The position numbers and the translations under genes are program-made. Of a stretch of 64,000 nucleotides of DNA, positions 22,946 to 33,879 are shown one piece after another. How positions within the stretch are numbered: the first letter of the stretch is position 1; each line of letters opens with the position of its first letter. Location of the stretch: contig NEEC01000004.1 in NCBI GenBank assembly GCA_002189035.1, forward strand, positions 2,480,001-2,544,000, in the 5' to 3' direction. Source of the stretch: Utricularia gibba (taxonomy: Eukaryota > Streptophyta > Magnoliopsida > Lamiales > Lentibulariaceae). The notes below the pieces were generated by a model. That model did no database searches. It worked only from the letters and a program-made list of their open reading frames with translations, and was not told the origin of the DNA.

Positions 22946-23751
22946 ATGGAGGAGGTGTCTGGTTCTTCTCAGTACCTTCAGAAACTTCTGACGCCGGACC
23001 CCTCGCCGCCGCCACCGCCGTCGGAGAAACCGAGTCAGAGGCGGCCAAGGGTAGACCTCCGGGATCCAAGAACAAGCCCAAACCACCGATTATCGTCACC
23101 AGGGATACACCGAATTCGCTGTCGTCACACGTTTTCGAAATCGCATCAGGAAGCGATATCCTCGACAGCTTATCGGTCTACGCGCGCCGCCTTGGGAGGG
23201 GTGTCTGTGTGCTACGGGGAGGAGGCAAGGTGGCCGACGTCAGGCTACGTCAGCCGGGCGGAGGGGTGGTGTCTCTCCAGGGTCAATTGGAGATTCTGTC
23301 TCTCACCGGCACGGTTCTTCCACCGCCCGCACCCCCGGGCTCTGGCGGTTTATCGATTTTCATGTCCAGCGGGCAGGGGCTTGTAGGAGGAGTCGTGGTG
23401 GGTCCCCTGACGGCGTCCGGTCCGGTTATTCTCATCGCTGCCTCGTTTGCGAATGCCGTTTTCGAGCGGTTGCCGTTGCCTCCGGAGGAAGAGGAAGAAC
23501 AAGACACCTCGGCGGCGGCCACTCAGCCACAGCCAAGCGCTTCTCAATCCTCTGGCGTCACAGCAGGAGGAGGCAGCGCTGGACATGTTAGGGAAGAAGG
23601 CGGCGACGCTACCGGGGGTTCGTTATTCAGTGCCAGTGGCGGCGGGGGTGGTGGTGGCAGCACACCGCCACCTTCCGGAGGGTGTTATCAATACTCCTCC
23701 TCTGACCTTTTCGGTTGGGGAAGTAGCAATTCCTCAAGGCCCCCATTTTGA
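22946..23751 (+). pseudogene. AHL gene (AT-hook plus PPC/DUF296), frameshifted in the AT-hook
   Basis: AHL proteins bind AT-rich DNA in the nucleus and form trimers through the PPC domain to regulate growth genes. The only good start is ATG 22946 (GCCATGG context), giving a Pro-rich N-terminus that ends S-Q-R-R-P-R. The following G-R-P-P-G-S-K-N-K-P-K-P-P core is in the next frame, as are the whole PPC domain (S-H-V-F-E-I, G-R-G-V-C-V-L-x-G-G-G, V-S-L-Q-G, E-I-L-S-L-T-G, G-P-L, F-x-N-A-x-F-E-R-L-P) and a Gly/Ser-rich tail to the TGA at 23749-23751. One missing G in the run at 23049-23051 explains the break exactly, because the join falls inside the conserved R-P-R-G-R-P-P motif. The PPC frame has no in-frame ATG upstream. 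No introns, as in many AHLs of this clade. The rest looks intact, so a recent mutation or a sequence error is equally possible. Confidence 0.9.
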
Positions 23752-25224
23752 TTTTGATACAAAAATGGAATGGGAAATCAGTCAATGAATCTCTGTCCAT
23801 TGCTTTGTTCATTATTCATGTTCATGATTCGGCAGTAGACTCTGTCACTGCATTTTGGCTAAAAGGAGCACGCGAGTCGCGTGGGAAGACGAGACAAGGA
23901 GAATCTATCTCCAATATTCAGCAGCACTTGTGTCCAAAATGCTTCTGGGGGCGATTGACACCCCCCTTTTGGAAAACAAATTCCTTGTCCACAATATTTT
24001 CATGCGACTGCGAGCGAGTGAAGAGATGGATGGGCGTGCGTATTTCTATTTCAGTAGGTGTATCTGTATGTATTGTACGGGTACAGGCTGGTTCGAGGAC
24101 ACAACTTGTGGGGATGGGATGGGATGGGATAGGCTTATCATGATCAGCTTTGTGAATGGATGGGGCCTCGGCTGCTCTGCTCTGCTCTCTCTGCTCTGCC
24201 TGGTGAATGGGAATGGGAATGGGAATGGGAATTGAGAGTTTTGCATCTGAAGGCAGGCACAATTCCCACGTCACATGTCTACCCATGAAATGCATTTATG
24301 AGTGTGGTCCTTCACCAGTCCAGTACTTTTTTTCCTTTTTTCTAAGAAATTCACATGTGTCTCCAACAACATGCACTACTCCCCATGGCAGCTACTGATA
24401 AAGGGAAAACAAGAAGAAACTGAGGAAGAAACCCACCCGGATGGTTTGTGTGTTGGCTGGTCACTTGAGAAGTTTTTCTCTCCTGTAAGAATCCAACATT
24501 CACTTCCCTTCTAGTTACATTTCCATTGACTTCTTTCGGTCGTAAGGAGGAAGATATGGCTGAGACTCAGCATCATGCGTTCAGTCCAGCATGCTTGGTG
24601 CTGCTCAGGGGACATCCCAAATGATGAGGATGGCGGACAAGGATCAGAAAGACTAGTTCTTGAGAAATAAAAAGTTTCATGTTAAAAATATATCATATAT
24701 ATACAGGTTAAGTATGATTATTGAAAATGATCATTTTTTTACACATAAAATTAAGGATGCCCATTTACCAACATCACCCAAAATAAGAAAAAAGGATGAT
24801 AATAATGATATTCCAATCCAAGAGTTCGATGAAGTTAAAAACCAAATCACCAATTAAAACTTATTTTCAATGGCATGTTTGCCATTGATTCTCTCCATAA
24901 ACAAAACACACGAAATTTTTTTTTATTCAACATTAATTTGAAATAATGGACATCGCTGTTTGAGTTTACTCATCAAAATAATTAACTATTGGACTTGTTT
25001 TTAGAAGATCAATTTATCCCGACATTTGGCTTCGTAGTAGTCACTGCTTTTCATGAGGGGGGGCATGGCAGGGGAGGGTGGCTGCAACTCTCACCAATCT
25101 CATGTTAATCCATTTGGAATTCTGTGGAGTATGGTGGATATGTGATGGAGGAGGAATCCATTCCATTCGGCCGCCCATTCGAGTTTTCTGTGTATTTGCG
25201 GAGGGTGTAACCAATGGTGACTCT
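23752..25224. other. AHL 3' flank with short simple repeats
   Basis: No gene supported. It contains three short tandem stretches: (GGGAT)n at about 24113-24131, (CTCTG)n-like at 24174-24199 and (GGGAAT)n at about 24204-24232. AT-rich after 24660. Confidence 0.4.
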
Positions 25225-26082
25225 ACGGAGACAAGTCCGGCCGATCGTCAATCGCCAATCGCGGCGGCGGTTGCTGTCGCGATCGCTTTCGGCTGCATGT
25301 GTGCAATCTTGTTGGGGTTTGGTCCTTCATCCGTGGATCGCCAGACACCACCGTTGGTTACAATTCTAATGTTGGGGGTGCTCGATTTTATATTATATTT
25401 TATAACATATCTTCTTCATTAAATCCTTACTATGTTACGGATGAGCTTTCCGAATACTGCTGCTGCGTTGTGTGATGTGGGAGTATTGTTGGCCTTCTTT
25501 CTCACAGGGCAGGAGATGTTCATTGAGATTTCGCGTGTGGCCATTTGAATCTTAATTGTGTATGCTTTTTTAGCCTGAAAACTGCTTCGTTGGCTACTAT
25601 TATAATGTTGTGTTCTGCTTCCTGTGCTGGGACTTCATTCCTGATTTATGATGTTCGGTTGAGTTTTTATAATGCTGGGTCACCGCCATGCGAATCAATC
25701 GAACGAGCAAACCAGCTCAAGTCAGATGTGAATTCTGAATTGAAAAGGCAAGTTAGGGGGCTTAATGGGATTGTCTGAGAAGGCGAAAAAGGTATAGTGA
25801 CGCCGCATCCCCTGTCAAGTGAGCAAACAAAGGCCGGATCTTTTGGCAGTGGTAGGGGACAGGACAAACCCAACTGTCGTTCCTGATGAAAGCATAAATC
25901 CCAGACTCGCAAGGAGCCTATTGTTGCCCTGGCTAATTCAAACTATCTTGTCGTGGCATTAGATGATGATACTGCAGATTTCTGTAAATCGAATGATGTC
26001 ACGCCTACCAAAGAGATCCAGATGAAAGCACAAATCACGCCGACTCAGCTCTCAAGTGGACTTCGTCTTTCTAAGTTGTGAC
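25225..26082 (+). pseudogene. Relic of an RRA-type arabinosyltransferase (GT77)
   Basis: RRA proteins are Golgi type-II membrane enzymes that add arabinose to hydroxyproline-linked glycans of extensins. Pieces appear in family order. A membrane anchor lies at about 25255-25345 (A-V-A-I-A-F-G-C-M-C-A-I-L-L-G-F). The C-E-S-x-E-R-x-x-x-L-K-S-D stretch and a coiled part L-K-R-Q-V-R are at 25683-25770. Next come K-A-G-S-F-G, N-P-T-V-V-P-D-E-S-I-N-P-R-L-A and I-V-A-L-A-N-S-N at 25828-25945, joined directly to Y-L-V-V-A-L-D-D-D-T-A-D-F-C-K-S-N-D-V. R-D-P-D-E-S and N-H-A-D-S-A-L-K follow near 26010-26060. At least three frame changes, an internal loss of about 20 residues and no catalytic D-x-D region mean it is dead. 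Sequence between 25400 and 25660 looks like a retained intron, so it is not a processed copy. Recognition rests on remembered family sequence. Confidence 0.7.
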
Positions 26083-27197
26083 TGAATCCACCTATTCTTG
26101 CTACAGTTGAATACAATAGCTCCGGTTGTGAACTGAATGGAGCTGAAGCTCAACAACTCAAGATATGTGGGCACCGGAAATTCTCCTGCTTGGATGGGCA
26201 GGCGAGCTGCAGCTCTCACTTTTCCCTTTCTGCCCTTTTTCCAGGTTTTGCCACATCCTATAAACCAACCAGTTTGGCTGGTCTCATTCATCTCCATATC
26301 CAATTTTCATTTGTCATCAAGCCTAAGTCTGGTCAAGCACATCCTGAAAAAATGTGTAAAAATTAAGTACAAGAAAAGGGCAGGTATTGAAGTATACATA
26401 TCTAGACTGTACTCACGGTGGAGGGTTCCGTGACTGGAGGGAGATGGTTGCCTGGTAAGGCATCAATTGGCAGCATTCTATGAAAAATGTATTGCCATTT
26501 CAAGTACGAATAGCGAGTGTCAGCAAAGATCAGAACAAACTCCAGCCGCAGAGGAGAAAGAATCCTGAATATGAATGTGTTGGAAACAATTTCATTAAAC
26601 CAATGACGAGCCATATGTTTGGCAAAAGTTTTAGTAAAAACACAATTAGGCAGGTACCTGATAACATCACCATGCGAAAATCTGGGTGTGCATCCACGCC
26701 AAAAAGTTTACACCATGGCCCCGAAAGGACGGATGTCTCGTTGTTATTGCCTCCTTTGACTAAATTTAACCTGCAAAGAAAGTATCAAGAGGGGCCACGC
26801 GAATCAGGCTCAGCTTTAGGACGTGCGGAGCTACAGAATCAATTAACAGACCAAATACGGTTTGTCCAAGGGGTTATTATATTGGAAAGGAATTTAATCA
26901 ATTGCAAAAGTACATTACCTCTGCATGCACGTAACTGACAGTAACCTCATTCAGTGGCTTATTTAGCTGTCCTGGACGTCATAATATTCCGAGCCACATT
27001 AAGAAACGGATATTTAATTCAAGATGAACACCTTTCTTGGCATCCTATTGCAAGCCAAAAATCTCAACATAAGATAGCAAGATAAGAAATGATGGAGCAT
27101 GGAACATGACCACTTTAATGCTATCTAGAAAGGTACACGCACACACACACAAAAAAAACAGACCAAGCAGCATTACCTTCTCCAGGTTCATTGCACT
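26083..27197. other. Intergenic between RRA relic and PPR gene
   Basis: An open frame at 26480-26938 (ATG start, 152 codons) has no family I recognise. The part next to the PPR stop may be its 3' untranslated region. Confidence 0.3.
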
Positions 27198-29747
27198 TCA
27201 CAGAGTCATTTCCCACAAATGGGATGTGTCACCTAAACGCTTTGCTGCATTTCTCTCGACTGAAAAACTAGCAAGAAATGCGGGATAGGTGGACACTGGA
27301 GGGTCAATGCCTTCTTTAATCATCCTCCCAATGAATTTGAGGGCTTCAGCAGTTTTTCGATTCTTGCAGCATCCATGAATCAAAGTATTATAGGTTATAA
27401 CATTTGGATAAAAACCTTTAGACCGAAGTTTGTGAAACAGATGCAGTGCACGGTCAAGGTTTCCAGATTTACATAAGCCATTTATAAGAGTATTGTATGT
27501 AACTATATTAGGAGAAAGACACTTCTTCAGCATTTCATCCCTCAACAGAAAGGCTTCATCAACAGCACCAGAAATGCAAGCACTATGTATCACAGAAGAA
27601 TAAGTGAATTCATCTGGAACAAATCCTGTTTGAGATAAATCCACCATAATCTTCAGTGCATCACTAGTCCTCCCACATCTGCACAAACTTGCTATAACTA
27701 CATTATATAGCATGTCATTGGGAATGAAAGGCGTTAAAGTACACTCATCAAGCGAAGCCAAGATTTCACAAACTCCTGGCTGAACAGTTTGGAAACTAAA
27801 AACGGAAGAAAATTTTTGAAGGTGTGGCATAACATCTAAGCCTATCATTTTCTGCAGTAAGAAATTCACGTCATTGTTCAGGCTGAGCCTGCTTAGTCCA
27901 CTGATTATCGAACTGCATACGTATACATTTGGGGCAATCCCATTTGCTCTCATCTCAGAATAAGTGCCCAGAGCTTTTTTCACCTTTCCTTCTTTAAACC
28001 AACCAGATATAAGAGTTCCATACGTGACAATATTAGGGCTTAGCCCCATTTCTGTCATCTCATTGAGTAGATGTGAGATTCTATCACAATGTCCCGCCCT
28101 GAACAATCCATTAATAAGTGAATTATAAATTTCGATGGAAGAAGGAACTCCTTCTTCATCCATGACTCTTTTAATTTCGAAAGCCCTTTCAACATCTCCA
28201 GTTCTAGCATAACCATCAATCATTGTTTTACTAGTCACCTTATCCGGTGAACAACCCAGTTGCTTCATCCTAAAAAGAATTCTCTCTGCTTGAATCATAT
28301 CCTCCATCTTGCACGCTCCATCCAGCATTGTGTTCAGTAAAACTGTACTTTTTGCAAATCCTTTCACAAGAGCTTGGTTATAAAACATAAATGCACTGTC
28401 ATGATCCCCAATTCTAAAAAAGCCCCGGATAAGAGTAGTGAACCCAATTTCATCAGGGACAAAACCTCTGTCAAGCATCAATCGCCAAAGATCAACAGCA
28501 TCGTCCATATTACCGGAGTCACATAGTCCTTTTAAAAGCGTGTTGTAAGTTATCCTTGAGGGGTAAATACCATCATCTGCCATTCGATGAAAAACCTTGA
28601 GTGCATTTTCTATTAATCCATTTTTAGCGTAGCCATCCAGTAGTGTATTGTAACTATATGCATCTGGATTAATGCTATGATCAACCATTCTAGCCACAAC
28701 TTGCTCAGCTTCATGCACTTCACCAAGTTTGCAATACCCATTAATCAAAGAATTGAAAATGAACAAGTTCATTCCAATTCCTGCATCCACCATGTCATCC
28801 TTAATCCTCAAAGCGTCATCCATTCTCCCTGCACGACAGAATCCATCAACCAATGCTCCATAAACTTTGCTATCCAATAAAACTGTGTTCTCTTTCAGCT
28901 GTATAAATAACCTATATGCTCGATCCATTTCCCCTATTCTGCAGTAACCCTTAATTAACAGCGTCCATGTGATGACATTTTTTGAAATTCCACGAGTAGA
29001 CATCAACTTTAAGACATCATCAACTCTTTTCATATCCCCATTCTCAACATAACCATTAATCAAACTGTTGTAGACTACAACATTAATGTCCAATCCCTTT
29101 TTTTCCAGATCATCCACAAACTCTTCTGCCTTTCCCACTTTGCCATCTTTGCAGTACGCATCAACCACAATCGCACATGTATAAACATCTGGTAGAATTC
29201 CAATCCCAGACATTTGATGATAAACAAAATAAACTGTATGAAAATCCTTGAGCCTCACTAATCGACTCAACAAGGCATTACAACACCGCATGTCCGGCAA
29301 GCGGCCGCGCTTAGGCATATTATCAAACACGTAAAGAGCATTCCTCAACAACCCCTTCTCAACATACGCTTTAAGAATCATGTCAAAAACCACTCCCGTG
29401 GATCGGAATACTCTGTACACCGATACCAACTCACTGTAGACAGCAGAAACTGGAAGGTTAATCGTTTCAGACAGCTCGACTAACCGACCAACGTAAGATC
29501 GCGCTTCATCGTACATTCGCGCATTTGATAAAATGTTGATAAGCTTGACGAGAGATTTAAAATCAGGCCTGAAATAACTGTCCCTGGAGGCTAGACTGAT
29601 GAAATGAAGAGCAGGAAGAGGGTGAAGCTTCAGACTATCAAGGACGTCATTCACTAGGTGATCAGAAAAGGCAAAACCAAGGGCCTCTAGGGCAGAGTAG
29701 CGGCGAAGGATCAACAGACGGCAGATTTTCGCGGGAAGATTCGCCAT
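27198..29747 (-). CDS. P-class pentatricopeptide repeat protein, 849 residues, intronless
   Basis: PPR proteins bind organellar RNA one base per repeat and act in its processing, stability or translation. The start is taken at ATG 29745-29747 (M-A-N-L-P-A-K); three codons upstream in frame begin only with GTG. The N-terminus is basic and could be an organelle-targeting peptide, followed by a spacer to about residue 120. Around 18-20 tandem 35-residue repeats follow to the C-terminus, with typical cores such as V-V-Y-N-S-L-I-N-G-Y, Y-N-T-L-L-D-G-Y, I-T-Y-N-T-L-L-K-G-L-C and V-I-T-Y-N-T-L-I-H-G-C-C. One repeat near residue 650 is interrupted by a non-canonical stretch. There is no E, E+ or DYW domain, so it is a P-class protein rather than an editing factor. 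The order of segments resembles Arabidopsis At1g19290 as I recall it. No stops or frameshifts. Confidence 0.93.
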   Translation of the reverse strand: MANLPAKICRLLILRRYSALEALGFAFSDHLVNDVLDSLKLHPLPALHFISLASRDSYFRPDFKSLVKLINILSNARMYDEARSYVGRLVELSETINLPVSAVYSELVSVYRVFRSTGVVFDMILKAYVEKGLLRNALYVFDNMPKRGRLPDMRCCNALLSRLVRLKDFHTVYFVYHQMSGIGILPDVYTCAIVVDAYCKDGKVGKAEEFVDDLEKKGLDINVVVYNSLINGYVENGDMKRVDDVLKLMSTRGISKNVITWTLLIKGYCRIGEMDRAYRLFIQLKENTVLLDSKVYGALVDGFCRAGRMDDALRIKDDMVDAGIGMNLFIFNSLINGYCKLGEVHEAEQVVARMVDHSINPDAYSYNTLLDGYAKNGLIENALKVFHRMADDGIYPSRITYNTLLKGLCDSGNMDDAVDLWRLMLDRGFVPDEIGFTTLIRGFFRIGDHDSAFMFYNQALVKGFAKSTVLLNTMLDGACKMEDMIQAERILFRMKQLGCSPDKVTSKTMIDGYARTGDVERAFEIKRVMDEEGVPSSIEIYNSLINGLFRAGHCDRISHLLNEMTEMGLSPNIVTYGTLISGWFKEGKVKKALGTYSEMRANGIAPNVYVCSSIISGLSRLSLNNDVNFLLQKMIGLDVMPHLQKFSSVFSFQTVQPGVCEILASLDECTLTPFIPNDMLYNVVIASLCRCGRTSDALKIMVDLSQTGFVPDEFTYSSVIHSACISGAVDEAFLLRDEMLKKCLSPNIVTYNTLINGLCKSGNLDRALHLFHKLRSKGFYPNVITYNTLIHGCCKNRKTAEALKFIGRMIKEGIDPPVSTYPAFLASFSVERNAAKRLGDTSHLWEMTL

Positions 29748-30459
29748 TTCGCCCACGCCGCCGCTTCGGCCGACGGCAGCATTCCATGTAAAATTGAATT
29801 CTTCTAATTTATCTTTCTACAATCCTCACATTAACCCCAATAATAATTATTCGTTATGATGAAACAGCCCCAAAAATGTTGAATATTTACGATGCCAGCC
29901 CTCATGTCCTTGATAGCTGTAGGCTGTAGCGTGAAATCGGGTCGGGTCGATGGAATCAATGTGACTGACATTCGGTTAATGGGTGAATTGGGTCAAATTC
30001 ATTCTCTAAAACTAGGGAATGTTGCCCAAACATTGCTCAAGTACTTGAATACTAGGTTTATATCAGCTATCTGCACACACTACCCCAAAATCTTTGTAGT
30101 ATCCACTCCTACAATCAAGCACAAAATGTTTACTAATGAACAACAATGAGTTAAAATTATTAAACTAAACATGCATGCCTAGCAAAATAATATGTATAAT
30201 AGAAGTCGAACCATTGGTATAAGATTATGCCTATAACTTCTGTCAAATAAATAAAACAAAGTATTTTTATAGAAAGAATTCAAGAGAGTGGTATGTATCT
30301 AAGTCTTAAAAGGCATACGGTGATCTAAAAATAAGAGAAGCATAATTGTAGAAATATCAAAAGGTATGACCTAAAATATATTGCATGAAGAGAAGCAATC
30401 AAAAATGATTATCAAGATGGTTCCATTATGCATCCATTTCTCAAGGGATTGCTTGTCTC
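29748..30459. other. Upstream region of the PPR gene
   Basis: No coding feature supported. The first ~100 bases should be the PPR 5' leader and promoter. Confidence 0.3.
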
Positions 30460-31500
30460 TTACATCACTCAGATAATTGCACACGCGTCATCACATCCAT
30501 TAGGAGCAACTTCTTCCCCCATTGCATAGTTCCAGGGATGTGTGAATTGGAAATCTCGCTTGACTCGTAACCCTCCCAAGTTTGAGTCTGGAAGAGAACC
30601 TGATATGCTTGATCACGCTTCATGTGCATTCTACTCCACTCATCCACCTCTTGTCATCATGCCTTAAACTCTCAATCTTGTTCTTCCAACTCCTAACTTA
30701 GTCATTCTATCTCTTCTTTCAAAGGATTGACCTCTAGTGGGATATCACAAGATGATTCAACGTCATCATCCGATACCTCTCATCACCTGGATTGATATCA
30801 TAATTGGGGTGGAGCCTAATGATAATGTCAAGGGTCAGGACTATACGATGAAGGAGCATCCCTCATAAGTCATTAGGTACCTAAGATTTGAATCATGAAA
30901 GTGTCATATAACATTGATAAACAATTTTAAATAAGACATAACATTACATACCCTCATCCTTGGTGTTCATGATAGATATCATGGATACAATAGAAAGTTT
31001 TGGGTCTTTCTATCATACAGCTTCACACACCTACAATAGAATACGTGAAATAAATCAAAAAATACATGGATATTAGAATATACAATGTATTGTGACAAAC
31101 ACATTACATGTCATCCTTCCTGTGACGCTTGGCTCCAAGTGGACGCAATATACATCTTCAGGAGGTGGATGCACCCAAACAAAAGTACATCGCCATATTT
31201 GAAATGATTGGAGAAATCCAAACTGGTTACTTGAATCCTTAAGCAGCCGTATTGAGAAATGAGTATTTTTTAAAGCACTGATTTCTATGATCGAACGGAA
31301 GGCTTGTAGTTCACATGGCAAGTACTCCTCCTCACACATCATCATGAATGCCCTCATCGTGCCAAGTGACTAAGGAGTGACATGATCAAGGGACACTTGC
31401 ATAGCTTGCAATATTGTCCAATTGAATGAGTGAATGGGGAGGCAAAGGCCGCATTTCAAATGACTCAAATCCACCGAAAACCTACCGGTGTCAACTCTAG
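30460..31500 (-). pseudogene. Relic resembling plant 'gypsy-type transposase' (gag-like) proteins
   Basis: Minus-strand frames give L-P-I-H-S-F then L-x-H-V-T-P (about 31370-31440). A segment with A-F-M-M-M-C-E-E-E-Y and F-V-W-V-H-P-P-P-E follows (31073-31357), then W-S-R-M-H-M-K-R-D-Q-A-Y (30465-30647). The first part recalls the putative gypsy-type transposase domain of plant repeats. Stops separate the pieces. The assignment is tentative. Confidence 0.3.
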
Positions 31501-32029
31501 GTGACTACACATAAAAAATCATATCTATATTGTGTTGAAAAACAACCATATATCAATTAATTATATAAAAAATCATTAAGTTAAGTAAACAATCATTTTT
31601 TTTTCAAACAACAAATCCTATCTTTAAAGACAAAATTATTTCATTAATTAAAATATCATAATTGTAAGAAAATTAATTAATCACATAAAAAATCACTTCT
31701 CCAACCATAATCAAATGTCATTTCAAATCCACCCTGAACCTTAAGGCTCTCAATTAACAACCTATAATCTATCTAAAGCTTCTACCCATTAACCTAAAGT
31801 GCTAAAAGCATAGAAATTAGAAATAATTACAAACTAAAACCCCCTTAACCTTGATGAAATTGCTATGAATGAAAGCAGTGGCATGCGATAGTGGTAGTAC
31901 CGATAGCGATGGTGGCAAGAGCGACAACAAATAGAGGCCAACCAAAAAAGAGGATGATGGCATTAAGATGGTTTCGCAGAGAAAAATTGTGGAATCTAAT
32001 TTGCGTGTGCATGGGAATGCGACTCATGC
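31501..32029. other. Intergenic, nothing recognised
   Basis: AT-rich. A short open frame at 31891-32265 is not convincing. Confidence 0.3.
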
Positions 32030-32049
32030 TCATAATAGAAATAGCTCAT

Positions 32050-32460
32050 ATAATAATTATTCATCCATATAGTTGTGACTTGATTTTTCAATCATATGGG
32101 CATGGATCACTGCATAACCTATGTATGTATAAGGTATTTTTACCTCAAACTAGGTATATGAGCATGAGTTATATCATAAATCATACTCATATAATAAATC
32201 TTCAACTCTACGAGCATAGATTACGTTATAACCCACATCTGTATAACAAATCTTCAACTATATGAGCATGGCTTATGGTATAATCCATACCCATATATGG
32301 TATTGCCCCTTGAGCATAGTATATAAGCATAGATTATAATATAACTACATTCTTATAACAAATTTTCAACTATTTGGATATGGCTTATGTCATAACCCCA
32401 CTCATATAATAATTTTTTTATCCATATGGGTATTACTTATACTATATGCTCGTATACTAT
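32050..32460. repeat. Degenerate tandem repeat, unit about 52 bases
   Basis: A GAGCATAGATT/GAGCATGGCTT-type core followed by a TATAAC..CAT..ATAACAAAT block recurs at about 32162, 32214, 32266, 32314 and 32376. Spacing is near 52 bases and the copies are diverged. Confidence 0.55.
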
Positions 32461-33879
32461 TTTCAATATGTAAATTTTTCAAAATTTGAAAATAATGGTC
32501 ATAATTTATGTTCAAATATATTATATTAAAAATATATTTATTTATATTATAAATATATGATTTTTATAATTTAAATCAATTATTATGAGTTATAAATTTA
32601 AAAAAATTATTTATATATATAAAATTATCAATATAGTTATTTATATTATATTTTATTATAACTTTCCTAAACATAAGTTATAAAGACTTTTCAAATGTTT
32701 TGTAAACATAAACTTTAACAAACACATGTATCAAACACACTTAATTCATAACACAAATGTGTTTGAATAGTTATGCAGGTGTTTCAAACACAATCTTGAT
32801 TACATGTAGTCCAATGATCAACTTATTGCATCATCCCAGCGAGCTTTGATTATGGCATTCTTCTCACATACCTTAGGTCAACATCCTACATATCCTCCAC
32901 GTTCCTTTCAACATTTGGGGTTGCTAAGGGCAGATGAGAAGTAAAATACCATGGGAACAAGGTCAAATGTCAAATTCCAAATTTAGAGAGTATAAGCTTG
33001 AAAAGAACGCCAAATGAACTAAGTTTGCGCAAACCCTGTCTTCACTCAACTGCGTCAGGGCCTTCACAACAAAATTATGCTTTCACCAGAGTGGTGCAGC
33101 AGGCTGGAATGCTTCCGGATGAAAATGCCTTTTTGGGAGCTTTGAAAGCATGCCAACTTCTGGAAAGGTGAAGGAAGGAAAAGCATATTTCAAATCAATG
33201 AGCGTTCTGTCGGAGAAACAATGTGCATGTTATGCTAATCTTACCAACAGCTCCAGGGCAGAGACTCATAACACGAGGATTCTGTTGAAGATGCCTGCCG
33301 AATGAATGAACACTGAAATGTGAAAATTATGCAAAGCATTTAGGAAAGATAACAAAAACAAGGAAGGAAATCGAAACCTCATGCCAGGAGCAGGAAGATG
33401 GTGTATGAGAAGATGGCCCTTGAACAAGAAAGGCCCCAAAAGCTGGCTAAGTTCCTGAGACGAGATGTGTTCCCCATGATCTTGATGAGGAAGAGAATGA
33501 GAAAACTCTGCTTTACCACAGCAAAAGAGTAGTAATGGCTTATCAGCACTGCTCCAGGCACACTACTTAGCGTCATAGAGAACTTCTTGAGAATTTGTGG
33601 GATCCTTTCAGGGTTGGAGGAAAGTGTGTCTATTATCAGAGACAACAAGACGTGCCACCATTTCAAGAATGGAAACGCTCTTAAGAGATTTTGGTAGAAA
33701 GAGGCCTTCTCATTCAGTCATTGTGTCACCCACTTTTTCACTGGTCTGCAGTCATCAATATTTTAACCAGCCACGACAGAAAACTCTACTAGATGGAAAA
33801 GACCTCCTCGTGTCTTTCTCAAGAAAAAAATATATCTAAAACTAGGAAATGCCTTCTTACTGGAGTTTGAGCCATGCAA
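32461..33879. other. Intergenic, partly 3' flank of the OSB gene
   Basis: The part next to 33879 should include the OSB 3' untranslated region. A PPR-like scrap at about 33080-33200 is too weak to annotate as a gene. Confidence 0.3.

Noticed and set aside
22936-23751. A 271-codon open frame that appears to encode a complete AHL protein
   Set aside because: Its first codon is TTG, not ATG, and its first ~35 residues do not fit an AHL N-terminus. The real ATG at 22946 is in another frame.
26480-26938. ATG-initiated open frame of 152 codons between the RRA relic and the PPR gene
   Set aside because: No family recognised and composition like the flanking non-coding DNA. It could be tested with transcript data.
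29892-30149. Open frame upstream of the PPR gene
   Set aside because: No family, and it lies in the probable promoter. Nothing supports translation.
33080-33280. Plus-strand PPR-like scrap (F-L-G-A-L-K-A-C then, after a frame change, G-K-A-Y-F-K-S-M)
   Set aside because: Only about 40 residues over two frames and no flanking repeats. The similarity may be chance.
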